Positions 1 through 9,161 of a stretch of 64,000 nucleotides of DNA are shown here, in pieces. Origin of the DNA: Flavobacterium chilense. Lineage in GTDB: Bacteria > Bacteroidota > Bacteroidia > Flavobacteriales > Flavobacteriaceae. The DNA lies in assembly GCF_001602525.1 (NCBI RefSeq), contig NZ_LSYT01000003.1:359363-423362 (forward strand), written 5' to 3'. Position numbers and translations under genes: made by a program. The notes beneath the pieces were generated by a model that saw only the letters and a program-made list of their open reading frames with translations, made no database searches and was not told the DNA's origin. Numbering within the stretch: position 1 is the first letter of the stretch; every line of letters begins with the position of its first letter.

Positions 1-1082
1 GAAATATTATCGTAGACCACTGCTCGGTAAGCTGGGGATTAGACGAAAATGTTTCTTTATACAGACATCAGTTTGCTCCGAATTCAAAATCAAAATTGGA
101 AAAATTACCAGCTTGTAATATCACGATTCAAAACACTATTTCATCAGAAGGTTTAGACACGTATAATCACGCTTTTGGAAGTACAATTGGCGGATTAAAT
201 AGTACTTTTATGCGCAACTTATGGGCCGACAACATTTCGAGAAACGCTTCTATCGGAATGTATGGTGACTTTAATTTTGTGAATAACGTAGTATTTAATT
301 GGTGGAATCGTACGCTGGACGGAGGAGATTATCGTTCGATGTTGAATATCATCAACAATTATTTTAAACCGGGGCCAATTACACCACAAAACGAACCTAT
401 TGCACACAGAATCGTAAAACCTGAATCTGGATATATTGAGCCAAAACAATACGGAAGAGCTTACGTTTCAGGAAACTTTATTGTTGGTTCTCCTGAGGTG
501 ACAGCGGACAATTGGAATGGCGGTGTGCAATTGGAAAACCTTCCAGAAGCAGAAACAAAAGAATTTTTAGCCGCAATCAAACAGCCAAAACCTTTTTCAA
601 TGCCAAAATTCAATATCATGTCAGCAGAAGAAGCTTATGATTTTGTTTTGACGAATGTTGGAGCGACAATTCCGAAAAGAGATGCTGTTGACGAAAGAAT
701 TATCAAACAAGTTAAAACTGGAAAAATCGAAGTAAAAGACGGTTTAGAAAATTCAATCGGAAAAGAATATATCAAAAGAAGATTACCAGCCGATTCATAT
801 AAAAAAGGAATTATAACGCATCCTGATCAAGTTGGCGGATATCCAACTTACAAAGGAAAAGCGTATAAAGATTCAGATAATGACGGAATTCCAGATGCTT
901 GGGAAAAGAAATACGGTTTAAATCCAAATGATGCTTCAGATGCTAATAAAGATGCAAACGGAGACGGATACACCAACATCGAGAAATATTTTAACGGAAT
1001 CGATCCAAACACTAAAATTGATTGGACGAAAACGGAAAACAATACAGATACTCTAGCGAAGCTGAAATCATTGTTGCAATAG
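1..1082 (+). CDS. Pectate lyase, PL1 type, 5' end missing
   Basis: The frame is open from the left edge (first whole codon at base 3), so the start lies outside the window. The first residues carry the PL1 signature VDHCSVSWGLDE, where pectate lyases place the parallel beta-helix active site and calcium ligands. The rest reads as later beta-helix rungs rich in Asn. The last 70 residues hold a calcium-binding, thrombospondin-3/dockerin-like segment (DSDNDGIPDAWE, then DANGDGY) typical of Bacteroidota PL1 proteins. The expected role is cleavage of homogalacturonan outside the cytoplasm. A TTG at 96 could be misread as a start, but conserved coding precedes it. A strong hairpin follows the stop. 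Confidence 0.88.
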   Translation, partial: NIIVDHCSVSWGLDENVSLYRHQFAPNSKSKLEKLPACNITIQNTISSEGLDTYNHAFGSTIGGLNSTFMRNLWADNISRNASIGMYGDFNFVNNVVFNWWNRTLDGGDYRSMLNIINNYFKPGPITPQNEPIAHRIVKPESGYIEPKQYGRAYVSGNFIVGSPEVTADNWNGGVQLENLPEAETKEFLAAIKQPKPFSMPKFNIMSAEEAYDFVLTNVGATIPKRDAVDERIIKQVKTGKIEVKDGLENSIGKEYIKRRLPADSYKKGIITHPDQVGGYPTYKGKAYKDSDNDGIPDAWEKKYGLNPNDASDANKDANGDGYTNIEKYFNGIDPNTKIDWTKTENNTDTLAKLKSLLQ

Positions 1083-1099
1083 TTAAGTATTCTCAACGT

Positions 1100-1132
1100 A
1101 AACCTGACAGGTTTTTAAAACCTGTCAGGTTT
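1100..1132 (+). terminator. Perfect hairpin of the CCTGACAGG repeat family
   Basis: Sixteen-base arms (AAACCTGACAGGTTTT and its complement) flank a one-base loop just after the pectate lyase stop. It probably acts as a terminator or mRNA 3'-end stabiliser. The same design recurs at 7867, 8068, 18348, 18516 and 26768, so it is also a dispersed repeat. Confidence 0.6.
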
Positions 1133-1187
1133 ATGTACACTAAGAATATCCACCTAGTTTGTGGAAAAAGACAAACCTAAAAATTAT

Positions 1188-4100
1188 ATGAGCTTATATT
1201 ACTTATATGGTTTAATTTTAAAGTCTAAAAAAAATAATAAGGTGAATTTTATCCAGTTAAAAAATACAATCTCCCTTCAAAAAGATAAAATAGTTTTGTC
1301 TGGTTTGGCGATGCTTTTCAGTATAAACATCACAGCCCAAAACAATTTCCCAGATATCATCAAAACCAAAGAAGGAAAGCTTTCTTTCACAACAGATAAT
1401 CAAGGAAATCAAATTCCTGATTTTTCTTTTGCAGGATATCGAAACTCTGAAGTTGCCATTCCAAATTTAGACAACAAAATTTTTGTTTCGAAACAAGAAG
1501 ATGATGCAACACAGAAAATCCAAAATGCAATTGATTATGTAAGTGCATTAAAACCTGATAAATCAGGATTTCGTGGAGCGGTTTTGTTAGACAAAGGAAC
1601 GTTCAAAATCAGCGGAACATTATACATTAGAAAATCAGGAGTTGTTTTAAGAGGAAGCGGTAATACAGAAAACGGAACCGTACTTTTAGGAACAGGTTTA
1701 GAAAGAGAAGCTTTAATTAGAGTTTTAGGCGAAAATGATAAAGCATATAAAGATTCATTTGAATTTATGAATGCTTACACACCACTTGGAACTCAGAAAA
1801 TCCAATTAAAAAATACATCAAAATTAAAAGTTGGAGACGAAATAGAAATCAGCAAACCTTTAACGGATAATTTCATTAAAGAAGTAAACATGCAGGATTT
1901 CGGGGGAGAAACCTCTTGGATTGGATGGAAAAAAGGGGATTGGGAGACAACTTGGAATCGTGTCGTAACCAAAATAAACGGAAACGAAGTAATGGTAAAC
2001 GCTCCAATCACAATGTCTTTAGATAATGTTTTCGGAACTTCTAAAGTAACTGTTTATTCTTGGCAAGGAAGAATTGAAAATAACGGAATTGAAAATATCT
2101 TAATAAAATCAACCTACAATTCTTCAAACTTAAAAGACGAAGAACACCGTTGGCAGGCAATCAGCATTGAAAGCGCTAGAAATGCTTGGGTAAAACAAGT
2201 AAATTTCAAACACTTTGCAGGTGGAGCCGTTACGGTTTTAAAGACAAGTCAGCAAATTACAGTTGAAGATTGTATTGCCACAGAACCAATTTCTGAAATC
2301 GCTTCATTTAGAAGACATACTTTTTATACAGAAGGTCAGCAGACTTTATTTCAACGCTGTTATTCAGAATTTGGATATCATGATTTCGCCGTAGGCGGAT
2401 TTGGAACAACAGGTCCAAATGCGTTTGTTCAATGTGAATCACATTTACCATTCGAAAATAGCGGCGCAATAGGAAGCTGGGCAACCGGAGTTTTATTTGA
2501 CATTACCAATATCGACGGAAAAGCATTAAGCTACAATAACAGAGAACAAGGAGGAAGAGGAGCAGGATGGACAGCTGCTAATTCTGTAATCTGGGAATCA
2601 TCAGCCTCAAAAGTAGAATGTTATAGTCCGCAAACAGCACAAAACTGGGCTTTTGGAGTTTGGGGACAATTTGGTGGAAATGGACATTGGAAAAACGTAA
2701 ACGAACATATCAGTCCAAGAAGTTTATTCTATATACAATTAGAAACAAGATTAGGAAAACTTCCGGTTCAGCCTTTTATTTATGATTTAGGTTCAGAAGC
2801 TTCTTCAAGTCCGAGTGTAGAAGTTGCTGCAGAATTGACTAAAAACTCTGCTACAACGGCAAAAAGTTTACAAGAATTGATTGCAGAAGCTTCAAAAGCA
2901 AATCCGATTAATACAGACAGTAAAGGTTTAAAAAATGCAAACGATTTAAAAGTTGCTTCAAATAAAACAGAAAAATCAACTTCTAAAGTAACTACAGAAA
3001 ATGGCTGGTTAACTTTTGAAGGAAAAGTAATTGCAGGAAAACAAACCAATGTAGCTTGGTGGAGAGGAGATTTAACCGATGATTTCGTCAATAAATCAAC
3101 ACCGCATATCACTCGTTTCGTTCCAGGAAGAACAGGAAACGGATTGACAGACAAAGTGCAGGAAACAGTAGATTATTTGACTAAAAATAATATCGTTGCC
3201 TTAGAACACAATTATGGTTTATGGTACGACAGAAGAATGGACGATCACGAGCGTGTTCGCAGAGTTGATGATGATGTTTGGCCTCCATTTTACGAACAGC
3301 CTTTCGCCAGAAGCGGAAAAGATTTTGCTTGGGATCATTTGAGCAAATACGATTTGACTAAATTCAACGATTGGTACTGGAGCCGTTTAGCGCAGTTTGC
3401 AGCGCTGGCAGAACCAAACGGACAATTGTTAATCAATCAGCAATATTTTCAGCACAACATTTTAGAAGCCGGAGCGCATTGGGCAAGTTCACCTTGGCGT
3501 TCTGCTAACAATATCAACAGTACAGGATTTCCAGAGCCACCGCCTTATGCAGGAGACAAACGTATTTTTATGGCGGAGCAATTTTACGATATTACAAATG
3601 CTCAAAGAAGAAAATTACACGAAGGTTTCATTAGAAAATCATTTGAAAACTTTCAGGAAAACAGCAACGTAATTCAGTTAACAAGTGCCGAATATACTGG
3701 CCCGCTTCATTTTATGGAATTCTGGTTAGACCAAGCTCAAAAATGGAAAGACGAAACAGGAAAAAAAGGCTTAATTGGATTAAGTGCTACGAAAGACGTT
3801 CAAGATGCTATTTTAAATGATGCTAAAAGAAATAAAACTGTTGACGTAATCGACATTCGTTATTGGTATTACAAAGAAGACGGTTCGGCTTACGCTCCGC
3901 AAGGAGGTGTAAATTTAGCGCCAAGACAGCACGCCAGAAAACTGAAAACGGGAAAAGAAACCGATAATCAAGTGTATCGCGCTGTTCGTGAATACAGAGA
4001 AAAGTATCCAGAAAAAGTCATTTTGTATTCAACAGATGGTTCTTCAAGATTCGGATGGCCTGCTTTAATGGCTGGAGCTTCATTGCCAAACATTCCGAAA

Positions 4101-4394
4101 ATTGAACTGCCTCACTTTTATGCCGCTTTAAGCGAAATGAAATTAGTTGAAGGAAATACGTTTTCAGACAATCTTTGGAAATTAGAAAACAAAGGAAAAA
4201 GCTATCTTTTCTATTTGAAAAACGACCAAGATATTACAATCGATTTATCAAACGAAAAAGGAACATTTGAAGTATTTGCAATTAATGCAACAACAGGAAA
4301 TATAACGAAAAAAGCAAATATCAGCGGAGGAAAACAAATGGTAATCCCACAAGCTGAAATAAAAGAAAAAGTGCTTTTTGTAGTGAAAAAATAA
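1188..4394 (+). CDS. Two-domain secreted protein: pectate-lyase-like beta-helix plus TIM-barrel-like domain (DUF6298/DUF4955 type)
   Basis: The first half (about residues 70-560) opens with a region like the pectate-lyase superfamily fold (ATQKIQNAIDYVSAL, GAVLLDKGTFKISGTL) and continues as beta-helix rungs. After a low-complexity Lys/Ser/Thr linker (about 570-640), the second half (NGWLTFEGKVIAGKQTNVAWWRG onward) looks like a glycosidase-type barrel. The family recurs in Bacteroidota pectin loci, but I know no assigned reaction. A hydrophobic stretch ending SINITAQ looks like a signal peptide. Starts at GTG 1161, ATG 1188 and GTG 1242 are all in frame. ATG 1188 is used here, while GTG 1242 would give the most ordinary signal-peptide length. 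It sits between a pectate lyase and an apiosidase-like enzyme. Confidence 0.7.
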   Translation: MSLYYLYGLILKSKKNNKVNFIQLKNTISLQKDKIVLSGLAMLFSINITAQNNFPDIIKTKEGKLSFTTDNQGNQIPDFSFAGYRNSEVAIPNLDNKIFVSKQEDDATQKIQNAIDYVSALKPDKSGFRGAVLLDKGTFKISGTLYIRKSGVVLRGSGNTENGTVLLGTGLEREALIRVLGENDKAYKDSFEFMNAYTPLGTQKIQLKNTSKLKVGDEIEISKPLTDNFIKEVNMQDFGGETSWIGWKKGDWETTWNRVVTKINGNEVMVNAPITMSLDNVFGTSKVTVYSWQGRIENNGIENILIKSTYNSSNLKDEEHRWQAISIESARNAWVKQVNFKHFAGGAVTVLKTSQQITVEDCIATEPISEIASFRRHTFYTEGQQTLFQRCYSEFGYHDFAVGGFGTTGPNAFVQCESHLPFENSGAIGSWATGVLFDITNIDGKALSYNNREQGGRGAGWTAANSVIWESSASKVECYSPQTAQNWAFGVWGQFGGNGHWKNVNEHISPRSLFYIQLETRLGKLPVQPFIYDLGSEASSSPSVEVAAELTKNSATTAKSLQELIAEASKANPINTDSKGLKNANDLKVASNKTEKSTSKVTTENGWLTFEGKVIAGKQTNVAWWRGDLTDDFVNKSTPHITRFVPGRTGNGLTDKVQETVDYLTKNNIVALEHNYGLWYDRRMDDHERVRRVDDDVWPPFYEQPFARSGKDFAWDHLSKYDLTKFNDWYWSRLAQFAALAEPNGQLLINQQYFQHNILEAGAHWASSPWRSANNINSTGFPEPPPYAGDKRIFMAEQFYDITNAQRRKLHEGFIRKSFENFQENSNVIQLTSAEYTGPLHFMEFWLDQAQKWKDETGKKGLIGLSATKDVQDAILNDAKRNKTVDVIDIRYWYYKEDGSAYAPQGGVNLAPRQHARKLKTGKETDNQVYRAVREYREKYPEKVILYSTDGSSRFGWPALMAGASLPNIPKIELPHFYAALSEMKLVEGNTFSDNLWKLENKGKSYLFYLKNDQDITIDLSNEKGTFEVFAINATTGNITKKANISGGKQMVIPQAEIKEKVLFVVKK

Positions 4395-4400
4395 AAGTTA

Positions 4401-4619
4401 TTAGCCACGAATTCACGAATTAATCAGATTAATTAGAGAATAAAATCTGCTTAATTGCTCAAATCTGCGAGAGAAAAATTTCACGCAGATTTAGAAAATA
4501 TTTAAGCAGATTTAGCAGATTTAGCAGATTTTTTAAATTTTAATCTGCCAAAATCAGCAGAATCTGCGTGAAATAAAACACAAAGATTATAAAAAAATAA
4601 TTCGTGAATTCGTGGCTAA
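4401..4619. repeat. Nested inverted repeat filling the spacer (CACGAATTC / CACGCAGATT family)
   Basis: The outer arms are 22 bases each and perfectly complementary (4401-4422 and 4598-4619). An inner pair with core TCACGCAGATT / AATCTGCGTGA lies at 4479-4491 and 4561-4573. Between them are short tandem AGCAGATTT units. Transcribed, the spacer would fold into one long hairpin. Related copies lie at 6174, 9036, 15640 and 25650. Confidence 0.75.
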
Positions 4620-4653
4620 AAACCAAAAAACATAAATTCAAAAACAAACCAAA

Positions 4654-6057
4654 ATGAATCTGAAAATTAAATCTTTATACGCTCTTTGTATAAGCTTTAT
4701 GTTGACAGCACAAAACGGGTTTTCGCAATCTGCCAAAACAAAAGCAACTCTGCCTGAAATCAAAGTATCTAAAAATCAGCATTATTTTGTTACCGAAAAC
4801 GAAAAACCATTTTTCTGGTTAGGCGACACAGGCTGGCTGGCATTCGGAAAACTAGACAGAGCAGGAATTGAGAAATATTTTAAAGACAGAAAAGACAAAG
4901 GATTCAACGTTGTTCAGGTAATGGTTTTGCATAATATCAATGCCGTTAACGTTTATGGCGATGCAGCTTTAATCAACGAAGACGTTTCAAAACCTTTGAT
5001 TACGGCAGGAAATGATTTCAAAGATGCAAAACAATACGACTATTGGGATCACGTAGATTACACTTTAGATGTAGCTCAAAAAAACGGAATTTATGTAGCG
5101 ATGGTTCCGGTTTGGGGAACCAACGTTTCAAAAGGAGATAAAGTTAGCAAAGAACAAGCAATAGTTTATGCTGATTTCTTGGCTAAAAGATATAAAAACA
5201 GAACCAACGTAATCTGGTTAAACGGTGGAGACACACACGGAAACGAATTTAAGGACATCTGGAATGCCATCGGAAATACTTTAAAAACAAACAATCCAAA
5301 CCAGTTAGTGACTTTCCACCCGTTTGGAAGAACCGATTCTTCAGAGAATTTTCACAATGAAAAATGGCTGGATTTCAATATGTTCCAATCCGGACACAGA
5401 AGATACGATCAGGATTCTATAAAAACGAATTTCAAAGAAGACAATTACAAATTTGTGCTTAGAGATTTCGAATTAAAACCTACAAAACCTACACTTGATG
5501 GAGAACCATCTTATGAAGGAATTCCGCATGGTTTGCACGATACTCTACAGCCAAAATGGACAGCAAACGATGTTCGCCGTTACGGATATTGGTCAGTTTT
5601 ATCGGGCGCAGCGGGTTACACATATGGGCACAATGCTGTAATGCAAATGTTCAGAAAAGGCGATAAACCAGCCTACGGAAACAAAGAATTATGGACATCG
5701 GCAATCAATGCGCCTGGAGCAAAACAAATGGTTTATATTAAGAAATTAATGGAAGAAGTGCCATTTTTAGAAGGAGTTCCAGATGTTTCTTTAGTAGTAA
5801 ACCAAGGCGAGAAATACGATTATATTCCGGCAATAAAAGGAGAAAAATACGCTTTATTATACACTTACAATGGAAGAATAATAGAAGTAAAACTTGGAAA
5901 AATTGCTGGAGATAAATTCGAAGCGACTTGGTACAATCCGAGAAATGGGAAGAAAACTAAAATCGGAACTTTTGATAATAAAGGAACTCAAAATTTTCAG
6001 CCAGAAGGTAAAAAAGAAGATGGTAATGACTGGGTTTTGATTTTGAAGTCAAAGTAA
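4654..6057 (+). CDS. GH140-type glycoside hydrolase (apiosidase-like; DUF4038 plus collagen-binding-like C-terminal domain)
   Basis: A 467-residue secreted protein with a signal peptide ending about residue 24 (NGFSQS). The body matches the DUF4038/GH140 pattern: ENEKPFFWLGDTGWLAFGKL near the start, then barrel segments such as VIWLNGGDTHGNEF and PTLDGEPSYEGIPHG. The roughly 90-residue C-terminal part (YTYNGRIIEVKL, TWYNPRNGK) matches the putative collagen-binding domain usually attached. Characterised GH140 enzymes remove D-apiose side chains from rhamnogalacturonan II, the best single clue to the substrate of this locus. Length is normal for the family. It is flanked on both sides by repeat-filled spacers. 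Confidence 0.85.
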   Translation: MNLKIKSLYALCISFMLTAQNGFSQSAKTKATLPEIKVSKNQHYFVTENEKPFFWLGDTGWLAFGKLDRAGIEKYFKDRKDKGFNVVQVMVLHNINAVNVYGDAALINEDVSKPLITAGNDFKDAKQYDYWDHVDYTLDVAQKNGIYVAMVPVWGTNVSKGDKVSKEQAIVYADFLAKRYKNRTNVIWLNGGDTHGNEFKDIWNAIGNTLKTNNPNQLVTFHPFGRTDSSENFHNEKWLDFNMFQSGHRRYDQDSIKTNFKEDNYKFVLRDFELKPTKPTLDGEPSYEGIPHGLHDTLQPKWTANDVRRYGYWSVLSGAAGYTYGHNAVMQMFRKGDKPAYGNKELWTSAINAPGAKQMVYIKKLMEEVPFLEGVPDVSLVVNQGEKYDYIPAIKGEKYALLYTYNGRIIEVKLGKIAGDKFEATWYNPRNGKKTKIGTFDNKGTQNFQPEGKKEDGNDWVLILKSK

Positions 6058-6071
6058 AAAAAGTCTAGTAT

Positions 6072-6156
6072 GTCCTCCTGAGCGAAGTCGAAGGACCGCA
6101 ACGATTGGACATATTGTTTGATATAACATGCGCCCTTCGACTTCGCTCAGGGTGAC
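6072..6156. repeat. Inverted repeat with CTGAGCGAAGTCGAAGG arms
   Basis: Arms read CTGAGCGAAGTCGAAGG on the left and CCTTCGACTTCGCTCAG on the right, around an unpaired centre of roughly 40 bases. Single arms of the same family appear near 33485 (GCTGAGCGAAGTCGAAG) and, degenerate, near 53535 (CTCCGCTCAGGGTGAC). It is a dispersed palindromic repeat with no coding content. Confidence 0.7.
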
Positions 6157-6173
6157 AAAAATGAGAATAAAAT

Positions 6174-6272
6174 ATTTCACGCAGATTTAAAATGATTTAG
6201 CAAATTCTGCAGATTTTTTAAAATATAAATCTGCGTTGATCTGCCAAAATCTGCCAGATCTGCGTGAAACCA
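6174..6272. repeat. CACGCAGATT-family inverted repeat upstream of the GH28 gene
   Basis: Left arm TTTCACGCAGATTTAAA pairs with AGATCTGCGTGAAAC on the right, with internal CTGCAGATT/AATCTGCGT units. It ends about a dozen bases before the GH28 start and belongs to the family described at 4401. Confidence 0.7.
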
Positions 6273-6283
6273 AAAACACAACT

Positions 6284-7852
6284 ATGAAAAACATATTAAT
6301 AATACTCTGCTTCATAACCGGATTGAACACCGCTTTCGCAAACGAAGGCTGGCTTAACATCCTAAACGAAGGCGGAAACAACAAAGGAATAAAATGCACC
6401 CAAGCCATTCAGAATGCGATTGAAAAAGCATCTAAAAACGGCGGAGGAACTATCTTTTTTCCTGCTGGAGAATACTTAACAGGAGCTTTAACACTAAGAA
6501 GCAACATTACGATTCACTTAGATTCTGGAGCACTTTTAAAGTTCTCAGAGAACTTTGATGATTTTCTGCCTTACGTAGAAATGCGTTATGAAGGAATTGT
6601 AATGAAAAGCTTCCAACCATTATTTTATGCAAAAGATGTAGAAAATATCACGATCACAGGAAGAGGAGTAATCGACGGACAAGGAAAAGTGTGGTGGAAT
6701 GAGGTATACAGAATCGAAACAGCCAAAGAACCGCTTCCTCCAACAAAATACCAAACCATGTGGGAAGAGCAAAACAAAGGTCTTTACACAGAACCTTATT
6801 ACAAAAGAACGGTTGATAAAAAATTCTTTAGACCATCGTTCTTTCAGGCTTACAACTGCAAAAACATTTTAATTGAAGGTGTTACGTTTCAAAATTCACC
6901 TTTTTGGACCATCAACCCGGAATTCTGTGATAATGTTACTGTAACCGGAATTTCAATTTTTAATCCGCATTCGCCAAATACTGACGGAATCAATCCTTCT
7001 TCTTGTACAAATGTTCACATTTCAAACTGTCATATCAGCGTTGGAGACGATTGTATTACAATCAAATCGGGAAGAGACGGAGATGGACGTAGATACGGAA
7101 AAGCAACAGAAAATGTTACGATTACCAATTGTACGATGTTAAGCGGTCACGGCGGTGTTGTAATCGGAAGCGAAATGTCGGGCGGAATCAAAAAAATTAC
7201 CATCTCAAATTGTGTTTTTGACGGGACAGATCGTGGAATCCGCATAAAATCGGCTCGAGGAAGAGGCGGTGTTGTAGAAGATATTCGAGTAGATAATATC
7301 GTGATGAAAAACATCAAAGAAGAAGCTATCGTATTGAGTCTTTTCTACGATAAAGGAACACAGGTTGAACCAGTAACCGAAAAAACGCCGATCTTCAGAA
7401 ATATTCACATGAGCAACATTACAGCTTCTAATGTAAACAAAGCTGGGCAAATTTTAGGAATTACAGAAATGCCAATTCAAAACATCACTTTTTCGAACAT
7501 CAATATGGATGGAAAAGAAGGTTTTACCGTAAACACAGCAACAGATGTTGAATTTCACGATGTAAAAGTGAACGCAATTGTAGGTTCGTCTTTCAAAATA
7601 TCAGATTCAAAAAACATCATTTTAGATAACGTTGGATCTTCAACAGCAATAAAAGGCGTTCCGGTTATCAAACTAGATAATGTTTCGAATGCGTTGATCA
7701 ACAATAATTTTCCATTCAATCCAACTGATATTTTTATAGAGGCCGATGGAAAAGATACTAAAAATATTTTCTTGAAAAACAATGTTTTAAACAACGTAAC
7801 AACGAAAATTAAAAAAGGAGCTTCTTTAGATAAAAAAGCAATTACAGAATAA
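6284..7852 (+). CDS. GH28 polygalacturonase
   Basis: A 522-residue protein with a Sec signal (MKNILIILCFITGLNTAFA). It is a right-handed beta-helix carrying the complete GH28 active site: NTDG (N232, D234), the GDD pair (D255, D256), GHGG (H289) and RIK (R320, K322). GH28 enzymes hydrolyse alpha-1,4-galacturonosyl bonds by inversion. The start is the ATG followed directly by the signal peptide. The open frame extends upstream only into the repeat. The position after the apiosidase-like gene fits trimming of the galacturonan backbone once side chains are removed. Whether it is endo- or exo-acting cannot be read from the sequence. Confidence 0.92.
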   Translation: MKNILIILCFITGLNTAFANEGWLNILNEGGNNKGIKCTQAIQNAIEKASKNGGGTIFFPAGEYLTGALTLRSNITIHLDSGALLKFSENFDDFLPYVEMRYEGIVMKSFQPLFYAKDVENITITGRGVIDGQGKVWWNEVYRIETAKEPLPPTKYQTMWEEQNKGLYTEPYYKRTVDKKFFRPSFFQAYNCKNILIEGVTFQNSPFWTINPEFCDNVTVTGISIFNPHSPNTDGINPSSCTNVHISNCHISVGDDCITIKSGRDGDGRRYGKATENVTITNCTMLSGHGGVVIGSEMSGGIKKITISNCVFDGTDRGIRIKSARGRGGVVEDIRVDNIVMKNIKEEAIVLSLFYDKGTQVEPVTEKTPIFRNIHMSNITASNVNKAGQILGITEMPIQNITFSNINMDGKEGFTVNTATDVEFHDVKVNAIVGSSFKISDSKNIILDNVGSSTAIKGVPVIKLDNVSNALINNNFPFNPTDIFIEADGKDTKNIFLKNNVLNNVTTKIKKGASLDKKAITE

Positions 7853-7866
7853 TCATTTAGTCGTAT

Positions 7867-7893
7867 CCTAACAGGTTTTTAAAACCTGTTAGG
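7867..7893 (+). terminator. CCTAACAGG-family hairpin after the GH28 gene
   Basis: Arms CCTAACAGGTTTT and AAAACCTGTTAGG pair perfectly around one T, just after the GH28 stop. A second, slightly imperfect copy (8068-8094) lies just before the next start codon. Confidence 0.55.
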
Positions 7894-7928
7894 TATTAAT
7901 AATTAAAAGCAGAAAGATCAGGCATTTT

Positions 7929-8009
7929 TGGAAACATCGTCCCGCTCTTCGTTACAATCTTGTAAACTGAACCCCAGTTTACAAGGATTTCCACTTCGAT
8001 CGGGGCTAG
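7929..8009 (-). repeat. Structured repeat with covarying central stem, copy A
   Basis: Read on the minus strand it runs CTAGCCCCGATCGAAGTGG, then stem CTTGTAAACTG paired to CAGTTTACAAG, then GATTGTAACGAAGAGCGGGA. Copies B (18583), C (29574) and D (57628) share the flanks but have different, still complementary, stem arms. Frames predicted across it on both strands are chance openings. Confidence 0.65.
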
Positions 8010-8109
8010 AGAGAAAGATTTGGCTTTTTTTGCAATCAGTAGGATTCTGGATTAAGCATAAAATATACCTACAAGGTTTTGAAAACCTGGTAGGAAAAGA
8101 AAACAAGAC

Positions 8110-9027
8110 ATGAAAAAAATATTCATCATAGTAACCCTTTCACTTTTTGCGATTAGTTATTCGCAGAAAAAGAAAGATTTGTATCTTTTTACGTCGTTTA
8201 GAGAACCCGCAACAGAAGGTTTATATTTGGCATACAGCGAAGACGGTTACAACTGGAAAGGATTAGAAGGATCGTTTTTAAAACCCGAAATCGGAGCGAG
8301 TAAAATCATGCGTGACCCGTCAATCACAAAAGGGGCAGACGGAACCTATCACATGGTTTGGACAACAGATTGGAAAGGTGGAAATGGTTTTGGTTACGCA
8401 AGTTCAAAAGACCTGATTCATTGGTCAGAACAGCAGTATATTCCCGTGATGAAAAACGAACCGGAAGTGGTAAATGTTTGGGCACCGGAAATTTTTTATG
8501 ATGATGTAAAAAAAGAGTACATCATTATCTGGGCATCAACAATTCCATTCCGATTTGAAAAAGGAGTAGAAGACGAGAAAAACAACCACAGAATGTATTA
8601 TGTAACGACTAAAGATTTTAAAACTTTTTCAGACACAAAATTATATTACGATCCAGGTTTTAGCGTAATCGATTGTGTGATTGTCAAAAAAGGAAAGAAA
8701 GATTATGTTTTGGTTTTGAAGGACAATACAAGACCGATGCGAAATATAAAAGTTGCTTTCGGAAAATCACCTTTAGGTCCGTTTCAGAAAAGTTCTGAAC
8801 CTTTAACCGAGTATTTATCAGAAGGTCCAACAGTTGTGAAAGTCGGTAAAAACTGGTTATTGTATTATGATAATTATGGCTCAAAGAATTATAAAGTATT
8901 AAGTACAACAGATTTTGTTCATTTTGAAGATGTATCATCCAAAATAAGCCTTCCAGAAGGGCACAAACACGGAACGATTACAACAATCTCTGCGGACGTT
9001 TTAAAAGGACTAATTGAAAAGAAATAG
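8110..9027 (+). CDS. GH43-like secreted glycoside hydrolase
   Basis: A 305-residue protein with an N-terminal signal peptide (MKKIFIIVTLSLFAISYSQ). It reads as a five-bladed propeller of the GH43/DUF377 superfamily: LYLAYSEDGYNW, MRDPSI with the candidate base D69, WAPEI, and SEGPTVVKVGKNWLLYYD with the candidate acid E238. GH43 enzymes usually release L-arabinofuranose or D-xylose, and in a pectin locus arabinose is likelier. The usual Asp in the APD position is Glu here (E127), so the subfamily and reaction are open. A one-domain length of about 300 residues is normal. It lies in line with its neighbours. Confidence 0.75.
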   Translation: MKKIFIIVTLSLFAISYSQKKKDLYLFTSFREPATEGLYLAYSEDGYNWKGLEGSFLKPEIGASKIMRDPSITKGADGTYHMVWTTDWKGGNGFGYASSKDLIHWSEQQYIPVMKNEPEVVNVWAPEIFYDDVKKEYIIIWASTIPFRFEKGVEDEKNNHRMYYVTTKDFKTFSDTKLYYDPGFSVIDCVIVKKGKKDYVLVLKDNTRPMRNIKVAFGKSPLGPFQKSSEPLTEYLSEGPTVVKVGKNWLLYYDNYGSKNYKVLSTTDFVHFEDVSSKISLPEGHKHGTITTISADVLKGLIEKK

Positions 9028-9035
9028 ATAGAAAA

Positions 9036-9147
9036 ATTTCACGCAGATTTAAAATGATTAAAGCAGATGAGGCAGATTTTATTTTAATCAAAAGCAGATC
9101 AAAAAATCTGCTTATATCAGCTAAAATCTGCGAAATCTGCGTGAAAC
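9036..9147. repeat. CACGCAGATT-family inverted repeat
   Basis: Arms TTTCACGCAGATTTAAA and AATCTGCGTGAAAC flank AGCAGAT units and fill almost the whole spacer between the GH43-like and BNR genes. Same family as 4401. Confidence 0.7.
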
Positions 9148-9161
9148 AAAAAATATAAACA

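Noticed and set aside
4440..4600. Short AGCAGATTT tandem units suggestive of a CRISPR or satellite array
   Set aside because: Units are irregular, lack unique spacers and belong to an inverted repeat that recurs in other gaps. No cas gene is present.
7918..8113. Open frames of about 60 codons on both strands before the GH43-like gene
   Set aside because: They run through structured-repeat copy A and a hairpin. Composition is repeat-driven, with no signal peptide or family resemblance.
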